Assembly (NCBI GenBank): GCA_002400445.1
Contig: DGQO01000132.1
Span: forward strand, 1 to 7,329
DNA from: Chitinophagaceae bacterium UBA4412
GTDB lineage: Bacteria; Bacteroidota; Bacteroidia; Chitinophagales; Chitinophagaceae
Reading direction: 5' to 3'
DNA: 7,329 nt
The position numbers and the translations under genes were made by a program. The notes beneath the pieces were generated by a model. It worked only from the letters and a program-made list of their open reading frames with translations, was not told where the DNA came from and searched no databases. Of the stretch, positions 1 to 6,693 are shown one piece after another (the first letter of the stretch is position 1; each line of letters opens with the position of its first letter).

Positions 1-1484
1 TATTTGCTAAAGCCCAGGATACATTGCCAATTTCCAGCGCTGCCCTCAGCCCGGAGAGGCAGGCGTCGCCCGGTTCTCCCAATGTTTTGTTTATTATGCT
101 GGATGATTTGCGGGCAGATGATTTGACAGGCTTTGGCGAATCGCTCATTAAGGCACCTAATATTGAAGCATTGTCGGCGCAGGGCGTTCGATTTACGCAG
201 CAATTTGTTGCGGTGCCCACTTGCGGAGCTTCCCGTAACAGCTTACTAACGGGTATGCTGCCACGCCGGCAATCGGAGTTGACAAACGAGGCTTCAACAC
301 TCACCCTTTCCGGCAAGCCTGCATCAGGTATACCTGAAACTTTTATAGATAATCTCAGGCGCAATGGTTATTACACCGTGGGCATTGGTAAAATAAGTCA
401 TTCTCCCGATGGATATGTTTATCCTTACCTGGCGCCAAAAAGTAATCAATTGGAATTGCCTTATAGTTGGAATGAAATGTTGTTTAACGCCGGCAAATGG
501 GGTACAGGCTGGAATGCTTTTTTTGCTTATGCCAATGGTAGCAATCGGAATACTTTAAAAAACCAGGTAAGGCCCTATGAGAATGCTGCAGTAAATGATG
601 AAGGATATCCCGATGGATTGAGCGCTGACCTGGCTGTAAAGAAACTACAGGAATTAGCCAAAAAAGATCAACCTTTCTTTCTCGCTGTAGGTTTCATTAA
701 GCCCCATCTTCCTTTCAATGCGCCTAAGAAATATTGGGATTTGTATGACGAATCTACAATACCACTCACTCCTTCTCCGGGCATACCAAAAAATGTGAAC
801 GAAAGGAGTTTGAATGAAAGTGGAGAATTTAATCAGTATAAACTTGGGGACGAGCAGGCCTCCCTGCAGGCACCGCTTTCTGATGCTTATGCAAGAAAGC
901 TAAAGCACGCTTATTTTGCAGCGGCAAGTTATGCAGATGCGCAAGTAGGTAAAGTACTTGATGAATTAAAGCAATCAGGCCTTGATAAAAACACCATTGT
1001 TGTTTTATGGAGTGATCACGGGTGGCACCTGGGCGACGACCTCGTTTGGGGAAAGCACACCCTTTTCGATTGGGCCTTGCGAAGTGTGCTCATTGTAAAA
1101 CTGCCTGGAGCAAACAGCGGCGTTGCCTGCAATGAGGTCATCAGCTCCGTAGATATATACCCATCGCTGATGGAGTTGTGCAATATACCTATGCCGCACA
1201 AAACAGATGGGGTAAGTTTTGTACCCTTCGTAAAAAATGCTTCAAAAAAAGAATGGAAAAACATCGCCTACAGTTATTTCAATAATGGTATTACGATGCG
1301 CACGCCAAGGTATCGGTTTACGAAATATTTTAGAAAGGAAGAACCCCAGTTAGAATTGTTCGATCATAAAGCTGATCCTTATGAGCAAAATAATATTGCT
1401 GCATCAAATCCACGGCTAGTAAAAAGATTATTAAAGAAATGGAAAAAGGGAAACACCGGCGTATTTGATAAAAAGCGCCCTTAG
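1..1484 (+). CDS. Exported sulfatase, iduronate-2-sulfatase-like (5' end outside window)
   Basis: Probably hydrolyses sulfate esters on a sulfated glycan or small molecule in the periplasm; the substrate cannot be read from sequence. The frame is open to the window edge, and the first whole codons read FAKAQDTLPIS. This looks like the end of a signal peptide with a signal peptidase I site after AKA, so the TTG at 24 is not the start. Counting that TTG as residue 1: metal-binding Asp pair DD at 27-28, sulfatase signature C-G-A-S-R with LLTG at 67-77 (Cys67, codon 222-224, would become formylglycine), GFIKPHLPF at 223-231, SDHGWHLGD at 330-338 and GKH at 343-345. All core S1-family elements are present. 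The arrangement resembles iduronate-2-sulfatase/choline-sulfatase-like members rather than classic arylsulfatases (family recollection, not a search). It converges with xylA across a 176-base spacer, so a shared xylan role is not implied. Confidence 0.9.
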   Translation, partial: FAKAQDTLPISSAALSPERQASPGSPNVLFIMLDDLRADDLTGFGESLIKAPNIEALSAQGVRFTQQFVAVPTCGASRNSLLTGMLPRRQSELTNEASTLTLSGKPASGIPETFIDNLRRNGYYTVGIGKISHSPDGYVYPYLAPKSNQLELPYSWNEMLFNAGKWGTGWNAFFAYANGSNRNTLKNQVRPYENAAVNDEGYPDGLSADLAVKKLQELAKKDQPFFLAVGFIKPHLPFNAPKKYWDLYDESTIPLTPSPGIPKNVNERSLNESGEFNQYKLGDEQASLQAPLSDAYARKLKHAYFAAASYADAQVGKVLDELKQSGLDKNTIVVLWSDHGWHLGDDLVWGKHTLFDWALRSVLIVKLPGANSGVACNEVISSVDIYPSLMELCNIPMPHKTDGVSFVPFVKNASKKEWKNIAYSYFNNGITMRTPRYRFTKYFRKEEPQLELFDHKADPYEQNNIAASNPRLVKRLLKKWKKGNTGVFDKKRP

Positions 1485-1586
1485 GAAAAACAGGCTTCGT
1501 ATATGGAGTATCTGGTGCTCATCTAAAATAAACCTTTCCTTTTCGGTAAAAAAAGATGAACGTTTTATAAGTTTATCAAATAAGAA

Positions 1587-1648
1587 TCCCAAAGGCATCA
1601 AAGGATGATAGCTTTACTCTTGCTCACAATCCTTCAATCCCTTTGGGA
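1587..1648. terminator. Imperfect hairpin between convergent genes, possible bidirectional terminator
   Basis: The 20-base arms 1587-1606 and 1629-1648 are complementary at 17 of 20 positions, including an uninterrupted TCCCAAAGG/CCTTTGGGA end, around a 22-base loop. It sits between the sulfatase stop (1484) and the xylA stop (1661), where a terminator for both strands is expected. The flanks are A-rich on the + side (GAAAAAATTTAAAT) and only moderately T-rich when read from the - strand. A classic U-tract is therefore weak in both directions. Confidence 0.45.
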
Positions 1649-1660
1649 AGCTGAAAAAAT

Positions 1661-2992
1661 TTAAATAAACCGGTTGATGATGTTTTCTAAATACTCTTGT
1701 TTACCGCTGATCATCGCAGGTTCGCCCTGTTCAATAGCATAAGCTCTTAAGTCTTCTAAGGAAAGTTTTCCTTCTTCAAATGCTTTTCCCTTTCCACTGT
1801 CAAAAGAGGCATACCTGCTTTTCCGGAAAGCTTTGTAATCAGATTTTGTGAGAATTTCTTCTGCAGCAAGTAATGCACGGGCAAAAGTATCCATGCCGCC
1901 GATATGCGCATAAAACAAGTCTTGCAGGTCAGTACTGTTCCGGCGAATTTTTGCGTCAAAATTAATTCCGCCACCGGCAAGTCCGCCGGCTTCTACAACA
2001 ACAAGCATAGCTTCGGCCAGTTCATTAATGTTGTTGGGAAATTGATCTGTATCCCAGCCATTTTGATAATCGCCACGATTGGCATCCATCGAGCCTAACA
2101 CGCCAGCGTCTGCAGCCACTTGCAATTCATGCTGAAAAGTGTGCCCTGCCAGCGTAGCATGATTCACTTCAATATTTATTTTAAAATCATTGAGCAAATC
2201 GTACTGGCGTAAAAAGCCAATGACGGTTTCGCAGTCATAATCATATTGATGCTTGCTTGGTTCGCAGGGTTTTGGTTCAATAAAAAAAGTGCCTTTAAAA
2301 CCTTGCTTTCTGGCATAGTCTTTTGCAGTGTGCAGGAAGCGGGCAAGATGTTCTTTCTCCCTTTTCATATCTGTATTGAGCAAGGTCATGTATCCTTCTC
2401 TGCCACCCCAGAATACATAGTTTTCTCCACCCAGCGCAATAGTGGCATCCAGGGCTGCTTTCACTTGCGCTGCACCGTGAGTGAGCACATGAAAATCAGG
2501 GTTGGTTGCAGCGCCATTCATGTAACGCCGGTTTGAAAACAGGTTCGCTGTTCCCCAGAGTAATTTTATACCGGTTTCTGCCTGCTTCCCTTTAAGGTAT
2601 GCCGTCATCGTTTGCAGGCGCTGCTCATTTTCTTCAATATTATTACCGTATTCAACCACATCCACATCGTGAAAGCAATAGTAGGGGAGCCCGAGTTTTG
2701 TCATAAATTCAAAGGCTGCATCTGCCTTGTCCTTTGCTCTTTCTACAGCACCTGCTTTTTTATCCCATTCAAAAAGATGGGTAGGCTCTCCAAAGGGATC
2801 TGCACCGCTACCTGTAAAAGAATGCCAATACGCACATGCAAACCGCATCCAGTCTTTCATCGATTTACCGGCAACCATTTTGTTTTCATCGTACCACCTA
2901 AAAGCAAGTGGATTGTGAGAACCAGTACCTTCAAATTGAATTTTAGGCACGTTTTTGAAATATTCTGTTTGTGCTGTTGTTGCTAATGTCAT
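1661..2992 (-). CDS. xylA: Xylose isomerase
   Basis: Cytoplasmic, metal-dependent isomerase converting D-xylose to D-xylulose (EC 5.3.1.5), the entry step of xylose catabolism. At 443 residues it has the length of class II (long) bacterial enzymes. Visible active-site elements: catalytic His108 and Asp111 in [13 protein letters not shown], the signature VFWGGREGY at 193-201, Glu239 and Lys241 in [14 protein letters not shown], Glu275 and His278 in [11 protein letters not shown], and Asp303, Asp314 and Asp316 in [19 protein letters not shown]. Asp346 is in GGINFDAK. All expected metal ligands are present, so it should be active. The ATG at 2992 was chosen because the open frame extends 46 codons further upstream only as an out-of-frame overlap with the preceding xylulokinase relic, and family homology begins near [14 protein letters not shown]. 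No strong Shine-Dalgarno is seen (AAATAAGATC before the ATG). The relic stops 19 bases upstream, so the two are probably co-transcribed. Confidence 0.97.
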   Translation of the reverse strand: MTLATTAQTEYFKNVPKIQFEGTGSHNPLAFRWYDENKMVAGKSMKDWMRFACAYWHSFTGSGADPFGEPTHLFEWDKKAGAVERAKDKADAAFEFMTKLGLPYYCFHDVDVVEYGNNIEENEQRLQTMTAYLKGKQAETGIKLLWGTANLFSNRRYMNGAATNPDFHVLTHGAAQVKAALDATIALGGENYVFWGGREGYMTLLNTDMKREKEHLARFLHTAKDYARKQGFKGTFFIEPKPCEPSKHQYDYDCETVIGFLRQYDLLNDFKINIEVNHATLAGHTFQHELQVAADAGVLGSMDANRGDYQNGWDTDQFPNNINELAEAMLVVVEAGGLAGGGINFDAKIRRNSTDLQDLFYAHIGGMDTFARALLAAEEILTKSDYKAFRKSRYASFDSGKGKAFEEGKLSLEDLRAYAIEQGEPAMISGKQEYLENIINRFI

Positions 2993-3011
2993 GATCTTAT
3001 TTTTGTGTTTT

Positions 3012-3353
3012 CTATAATGCAATTTTGTGCTTTGATGCTGCATTTGTTTCAGCGGTAAAAGCGTTGAGTTTTTCTGTGAGGAGGGCTTTCCAGTTTTGGT
3101 ACAGGGATTCGTATCTACCTGCCAGTGCACCGCTATCTTTTAAATTGTATTTTTTAGTGGTATTAGCTTTGCGGATGAGATCTTGCACATCTTTCCGCCA
3201 TGAGTCAGGAGATTGCTCTAAGCTGGGTTGTAAAGCAATACTATTTGTTTCTGTTTCATGGTAAGTAGCCGAAGCAACTGTTTCCTGTGTACAGAAATCT
3301 GCAATTAAAAATTTAATGCATGAAACGCTGAGATCTATTTCTGGTAAAAGCAT
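3012..3353 (-). pseudogene. xylB: Internally deleted xylulokinase (FGGY kinase) remnant, still an open frame of 113 codons
   Basis: The frame reads as the N-terminus of a Bacteroidota xylulokinase joined to its C-terminus. Residues 1-64 keep the family pattern: MLLPEIDLSVSCIKF corresponds to the usual LLGIDxGTSSIKV, then TQETVASATYHETET, IALQPSLEQSPDSW for the usual QPGWAEQ-P-WW, and DVQDLIRKAN. Residues from about 82 to 97 ([16 protein letters not shown]) resemble the C-terminal helix of these kinases. Roughly 380 residues that normally lie between are missing, including the second ATP-binding half and the catalytic Asp (family knowledge: intact enzymes are about 490-500 residues). The phosphate-binding glycines are also replaced, so it cannot be a kinase. 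It lies in the normal xylB position, 19 bases upstream of xylA. The homology call is from recognition of the pattern, not a search. Alternatives are a repurposed small protein or an assembly deletion; the point changes in the N-terminal part argue against the latter. Confidence 0.7.
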
Positions 3354-3383
3354 TTTCGTTATCTTTTTTCAAAGGAAAATTGA

Positions 3384-3408
3384 GGAGGGTGAGACAAAAT
3401 CACCCTCC
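3384..3408 (-). promoter_or_regulatory. Perfect 9-bp stem-loop in the probable 5' leader of the relic-xylA transcript
   Basis: GGAGGGTGA at 3384-3392 pairs perfectly with TCACCCTCC at 3400-3408 around a 7-base loop. Its inner edge is 31 bases upstream of the relic's ATG (minus strand). Read on the minus strand, the 3' arm is followed by TCAATTTTCC, a mixed T-rich stretch that could act as a weak attenuator. It could instead be a leader structure affecting translation or mRNA stability, or a leftover terminator from a lost gene. The structure is certain from the sequence; the role is inferred. Confidence 0.5.
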
Positions 3409-3693
3409 GTTATTGATTGCTTATACACCTAAACGATGTTATTTTAAACCCTGGAGTAATTCTCTTTAATCGGGCTTTTTTATCGATCTTATTTTTTTTT
3501 AAACAGGCTCTCTACTTCTATAGTCTTTATTGCCTTATTCTTTGTTTATGGATCCCTCTTACATGCCAGCCCAGTTAACCCTGATCGGCATAGAATCTCA
3601 AATGATTTTTTTATCCTGTATTTCAGAATATGCCGCGGTCGGTTTGGCATTGTTAGTTGCCATGATATGGCTTTTTACAGATGGCGAACTAAT

Positions 3694-3707
3694 TGCAACC
3701 GGTTGCA
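3694..3707. promoter_or_regulatory. LacI-family-type operator, perfect 14-base palindrome
   Basis: TGCAACCGGTTGCA is a perfect 7+7 palindrome with a central CG and matches the general LacI-family operator pattern TGNAANCGNTTNCA at every fixed position. It lies in the divergent region, 341 bases from the relic start and 466 bases from the symporter start. Such operators commonly control sugar catabolism genes, with the sugar or a derivative releasing the repressor. No LacI-family gene is in the window, so the regulator would be encoded elsewhere. Confidence 0.6.
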
Positions 3708-3864
3708 TAAAGACTGGAAAAAATAGTCCAAATTTTTAAGTTGTTTAAAAACCTGAACTCTAACTTGAATTTGCTGATTTATTTAAAATGAGAACAATTT
3801 ATTGTTTAAATCTCAATATTAGCAAGCCTTCGCAAATAAAATACAGTTTTCTTTTGGTATCCAT

Positions 3865-3878
3865 TGCAATCGCTTCCC
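3865..3878. promoter_or_regulatory. Second, imperfect LacI-type operator candidate
   Basis: TGCAATCGCTTCCC matches the LacI-family pattern TGNAANCGNTTNCA at 9 of 10 fixed positions; only the final A is missing. Its left half, TGCAATCG, recurs as the inverted copy CGATTGCA at 3923-3930. The centre is 171 bases from that of the perfect palindrome. An AT-rich 800-base region can give such matches by chance, so support comes mainly from the neighbouring sites. Confidence 0.35.
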
Positions 3879-3916
3879 TGTATTTCAAAGGCTAAAGTAA
3901 GGAATATTTTGAATTC

Positions 3917-3930
3917 ATCAACCGATTGCA
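3917..3930. promoter_or_regulatory. Third, weaker LacI-type operator candidate near a possible promoter
   Basis: ATCAACCGATTGCA matches 8 of 10 fixed positions of the LacI-family pattern, with a good right half CGATTGCA and a poor left end. Its centre is 52 bases from that of the second site, close to five helical turns. It overlaps the TTG (3926-3928) of the best, still imperfect, promoter candidate for the symporter operon. A repressor bound there could block transcription, but this is inference. Confidence 0.28.
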
Positions 3931-4131
3931 CAAATTTTTTAAAAATAAATTCTACCTTAGTCCTCTAACATTCTCAGTCGCTTAAAGAATTGCCATGTAC
4001 AACATTCATATCACTGGGCGTAATGCATTCATTATAATATATGCGCAGGCTTTAAGGATTGTTCTTTCCGGCTGCCTATTCATCGAATCAACAAAAACAA
4101 CAGCACTTTCCTGTCTATCATCATTCCCGTA

Positions 4132-4165
4132 AAACCTTAAACCATACAACCTAAACCTTAAACCA
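4132..4165 (+). repeat. 13-base tandem direct repeat just before the symporter start codon
   Basis: AAACCTTAAACCA occurs at 4132-4144 and again, identical, at 4153-4165, separated by 8 bases, giving a period of 21 bases. The second copy ends 7 bases before the ATG at 4173, where a ribosome binding site would be, and no purine-rich Shine-Dalgarno is present. It may be a protein-binding site on DNA (two helical turns apart), an unstructured leader element, or a small slippage duplication. Confidence 0.7.
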
Positions 4166-4172
4166 GCATTCT

Positions 4173-5612
4173 ATGCTTCCCATTGCGAAAAAATTATCTG
4201 TTGCTGAGAAAATTGGCTACAGCCTTGGCGATCTTGCTGCCAACCTGGTATTTCAAACACTCATGACTTACCTGGCTTATTTCTATACCGACATTTATGG
4301 CCTCAAGGCTAATGACGCTTCCGCTATCATTCTTATCGTGGGCCTGGTAGCGGCTTTTGGTTTTAATCCTATTCTCGGAGCGCTGGCAGATAGAACAGTT
4401 TCCCGCTGGGGTAAATTCCGGCCATGGATATTGTGGACGGCTGTGCCGCTTGGCGTAATAGCGTTGCTCGCTTTTAGTACGCCGCATTTTTCTTATAAAG
4501 GCAAACTGATTTATGCGGTGGTTACTTATACCTTACTGCTGCTTTTCTACGCTGCTAATAATCTTCCCTATTCCGCTCTGAGCGGGGTGATTACCGGGGA
4601 CATGAAAGAGCGCAATAGTTTATCTGCCTATCGTTTTGTAGCGGTGATGTTTGCCCAGTTTTTTGTGCAGGTATTTATGCTTCCTATTATTGAGACCGTG
4701 GGCGGCGGCGATAAAGCCATCGGCATCGAAAAGGTAATGACCTGGCTGGCCATCATTGGCACCTTAATGTTGCTCGTTACTTTTTTTACTACAAAAGAGC
4801 GGATTGTGCCGAGACCCGAACAAAAATCAAGTATCACTGAAGATTTGGGAGATCTTTTTAAGAACAGACCATGGATAATTATGCTCGTGCTCACCACACT
4901 TGTTTTTGTTACCCTGGCGATGAAGGGCGGCTCTTATGTTTATTACTTTAAGAATTTTGTAGACAAGGAAACGCTCACTTCTTTTATCAGCCCTATATTG
5001 CAGTTTCTGTCTGGTATTGGTATTAATTTCTTTGGCGAAGATCCGGTGTCAGCGGGCTTCGGACTCTTTAATGCGGGCGGTATTATTTTTATGATCGTGG
5101 GTATCACGCTCTCCAAAAAACTGGCAGATAAGTATGGTAAGCGGGATGTATTTGGGGTTGCTTTATTTATATCTACGCTTTTTATCATCCTGTTCTTTTT
5201 TCTACCGCCCAGTTCTGTTTCTGTAATGTTCCTGCTGCAAATACTGCATGGATTCTTTTATGGTATTACCATTCCATTGTTATGGGCCATGATTGCTGAT
5301 GTGGCAGATTACTCCGAATGGAAAAACAACCGGCGTGCAACGGCTATTATTTTTTCTGCCATGATGGTTGGTTTAAAAGGAGGGCTCAGTATTGGTGGTG
5401 CCCTCGTTACCTGGATCCTGGGGCTGTATCATTATGTGCCCAATAGTGAAACGGCGCAGGCCGCTTCTGCCATACATGGAACTAAAATGCTGGTAAGTAT
5501 TTATCCCGCCATTCCTTTCCTCATGGGGGTAGTACTCTTGTTTTTTTACAAGATTAATAAGCGCATGGAAAACACCATCGAAGAAGACCTTGGTAAGAGA
5601 CGCCAACTTTAA
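4173..5612 (+). CDS. GPH-family (MelB/XynP-like) glycoside-pentoside-hexuronide:cation symporter
   Basis: Inner-membrane transporter of the major facilitator superfamily, probably importing xylosides or xylo-oligosaccharides with a cation. The 479 residues are strongly hydrophobic, consistent with 12 membrane segments. Family hallmarks: EKIGYSLGDLAANL at 12-25, the loop motif ADRTVSRWGKFRPW at 72-85, NLPYSALSGVIT at 130-141, VGGGD at 176-180, the helix X-XI stretch ADVADYSEWKNNRR at 375-388, and LKGG at 401-404, whose Lys402 aligns with Lys377 of MelB. It is odd in helix II: where MelB has Asp55 and Asp59 (cation and sugar binding), this protein has Ala61 and Asn65 by my hand alignment, and the Arg52 position is Leu58. 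Substrate or coupling may therefore differ. It is the first gene of the plus-strand operon; GH43 follows after 25 bases, which supports a xyloside substrate. The ATG at 4173 fits the family N-terminus. Confidence 0.92.
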   Translation: MLPIAKKLSVAEKIGYSLGDLAANLVFQTLMTYLAYFYTDIYGLKANDASAIILIVGLVAAFGFNPILGALADRTVSRWGKFRPWILWTAVPLGVIALLAFSTPHFSYKGKLIYAVVTYTLLLLFYAANNLPYSALSGVITGDMKERNSLSAYRFVAVMFAQFFVQVFMLPIIETVGGGDKAIGIEKVMTWLAIIGTLMLLVTFFTTKERIVPRPEQKSSITEDLGDLFKNRPWIIMLVLTTLVFVTLAMKGGSYVYYFKNFVDKETLTSFISPILQFLSGIGINFFGEDPVSAGFGLFNAGGIIFMIVGITLSKKLADKYGKRDVFGVALFISTLFIILFFFLPPSSVSVMFLLQILHGFFYGITIPLLWAMIADVADYSEWKNNRRATAIIFSAMMVGLKGGLSIGGALVTWILGLYHYVPNSETAQAASAIHGTKMLVSIYPAIPFLMGVVLLFFYKINKRMENTIEEDLGKRRQL

Positions 5613-5637
5613 AATATCAACCTGAAAATTATTTATC

Positions 5638-6681
5638 ATGCCAGAAGACAGCATTGATCATATCGATTTTGAAGCATTAAATCAGCGGGCTATTTCCCAG
5701 CCGCTTGTTACAGCACTTTATACTGCCGATCCTTCTGCGCATGTCTTTGAAGGACGCATTTATATCTATCCTTCGCATGATGTAGATGCAGGCGATGCCT
5801 TTGATGATTTGGGCAGCCATTTTGCCATGGAAGATTATCATGTATTTTCTATGCAAGAACCACAAGGTCCAGTTACGGATCATGGAGTAGGCCTGCACAT
5901 GCATGATGTTCCATGGGTGTCTAAGCAAATGTGGGCGCCGGATGCGGCTGAAAACGAAGGCAAATATTTCTTATTTTTTCCGGCAAAAGATCATGACGGT
6001 ATTTTTAGGATTGGTGTGGCCACAAGCGCATCTCCAGCCGGACCTTTTAAACCTGAGGCTCTTCCAATTACAGATAGTTTCTCCATTGACCCGGCAGTTT
6101 TTAAAGATGATGACGGCAGCTACTACATGTATTTTGGCGGCATCTGGGGTGGTCAGCTCCAGCGCTGGCGCAGCGGCTGTTTTAATGCAGATGCACCGGA
6201 TAGTCCGGTAGCACATTTGCCTGCAAACGATGAACCTGCCCTTTGTGCAAAAATGGCCAGACTTACAAGTGATCTTCTGCAATTTGAAACGCTACCCCAG
6301 GATATTGTAATTCTTGATGAGCAGCAGAAGCCTTTACTGCAGGGAGATACCAATCGCCGTTTCTTTGAGGCAGCATGGATGCATAAACACAATGGGCTTT
6401 ATTATTTTACTTACTCTACAGGCGATACGCATTTCATCTGTTATGCTACCGGGCAAACCCCATCCGGCCCATTTACCTATCGTGGACGTATACTCGAGCC
6501 TGTAGTGGGCTGGACGACACATCATTCCATTTGCCAATGGAAAGGGCAATGGTACCTGTTTTATCATGACAGCAGCCTGAGCAAGGGGGTTACTCACCTG
6601 AGGTCCATAAAGATGACGCCATTGGCGCATAATGAGGATGGAACGATAGCCGTAGTAAAACCCTATGCGGATCACATTTAA
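5638..6681 (+). CDS. Glycoside hydrolase family 43, probable cytoplasmic beta-xylosidase / alpha-L-arabinofuranosidase
   Basis: Inverting glycosidase of the five-bladed beta-propeller GH43 family, likely releasing xylose (or arabinose) from imported xylo-oligosaccharides. Its 347 residues form only the catalytic domain, with no signal peptide, so it should act in the cytoplasm. The expected catalytic trio is visible: general base Asp31 in TADPSAHVF, pKa-modulating Asp151 in SIDPAVFKDDDG, and general acid Glu244 in RRFFEAAWMHK. His296 in TTHHSI is placed like the conserved active-centre His of the family. Other blade motifs are GRIYIYPSHD (39-48), WAPDAAENEGKYFLFFPAKD (99-118) and MYFGGIWGGQLQRW (164-177). 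The pattern resembles subfamily GH43_1 from Bacteroidota (recollection, not searched). The start lies 25 bases after the symporter stop and the stop is 12 bases before the GH3 start, so the three form an operon. Confidence 0.93.
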   Translation: MPEDSIDHIDFEALNQRAISQPLVTALYTADPSAHVFEGRIYIYPSHDVDAGDAFDDLGSHFAMEDYHVFSMQEPQGPVTDHGVGLHMHDVPWVSKQMWAPDAAENEGKYFLFFPAKDHDGIFRIGVATSASPAGPFKPEALPITDSFSIDPAVFKDDDGSYYMYFGGIWGGQLQRWRSGCFNADAPDSPVAHLPANDEPALCAKMARLTSDLLQFETLPQDIVILDEQQKPLLQGDTNRRFFEAAWMHKHNGLYYFTYSTGDTHFICYATGQTPSGPFTYRGRILEPVVGWTTHHSICQWKGQWYLFYHDSSLSKGVTHLRSIKMTPLAHNEDGTIAVVKPYADHI

Positions 6682-6693
6682 ATTTTTTAGTCC

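Larger units (their letters stand above)
3354..4172. promoter_or_regulatory. Divergent regulatory region between the relic-xylA transcript and the symporter operon
   Basis: This 819-base spacer separates the minus-strand relic-xylA pair from the plus-strand symporter operon and must hold promoters for both. It contains the hairpin, LacI-type palindromes and direct repeat listed separately, and T-rich tracts such as nine Ts at 3492-3500. I found no clean Bacteroidota promoter (TTTG, about 19-23 bases, TAnnTTTG) on either strand. The best partial match on the + strand is TTG at 3926-3928 with TACCTTAG at 3953-3960. A 69-codon frame at 3530-3739 (TTG start) and a shorter minus-strand frame cover the less AT-rich part, but neither resembles a known protein convincingly. 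Confidence 0.6.

Noticed and set aside
24..26. TTG as the sulfatase start
   Set aside because: The frame is open upstream to the window edge and encodes FAKAQD, which looks like a signal peptide cleavage region, so the gene begins outside the window.
2993..3130. A 46-codon N-terminal extension of xylose isomerase in the same frame
   Set aside because: It overlaps the xylulokinase remnant in another frame and reads as low-quality sequence. Family homology starts at the ATG at 2992, and the 443-residue length is normal.
3598..3708. Minus-strand frame of about 37 codons reading ATNNAKPTAAYSEIQ, faintly like the start of RidA/YjgF proteins (T-x-N-A-P-x-x-x-G-P-Y-S-Q)
   Set aside because: The resemblance spans only about a dozen residues, needs a one-residue gap, lacks the following SGQ motif and ends at a stop. 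Most likely chance; a gene remnant cannot be excluded without a search.
3530..3739. A 69-codon plus-strand frame with a TTG start (or ATG at 3548) in the divergent spacer
   Set aside because: Weak start, no ribosome binding signal, no recognisable domain, and it contains the LacI-type palindrome. One short hydrophobic stretch is not enough to call a gene.
4033..4038. TATAAT resembling a sigma-70 -10 box upstream of the symporter
   Set aside because: No matching -35 at the right distance, and Bacteroidota promoters use TAnnTTTG rather than TATAAT.
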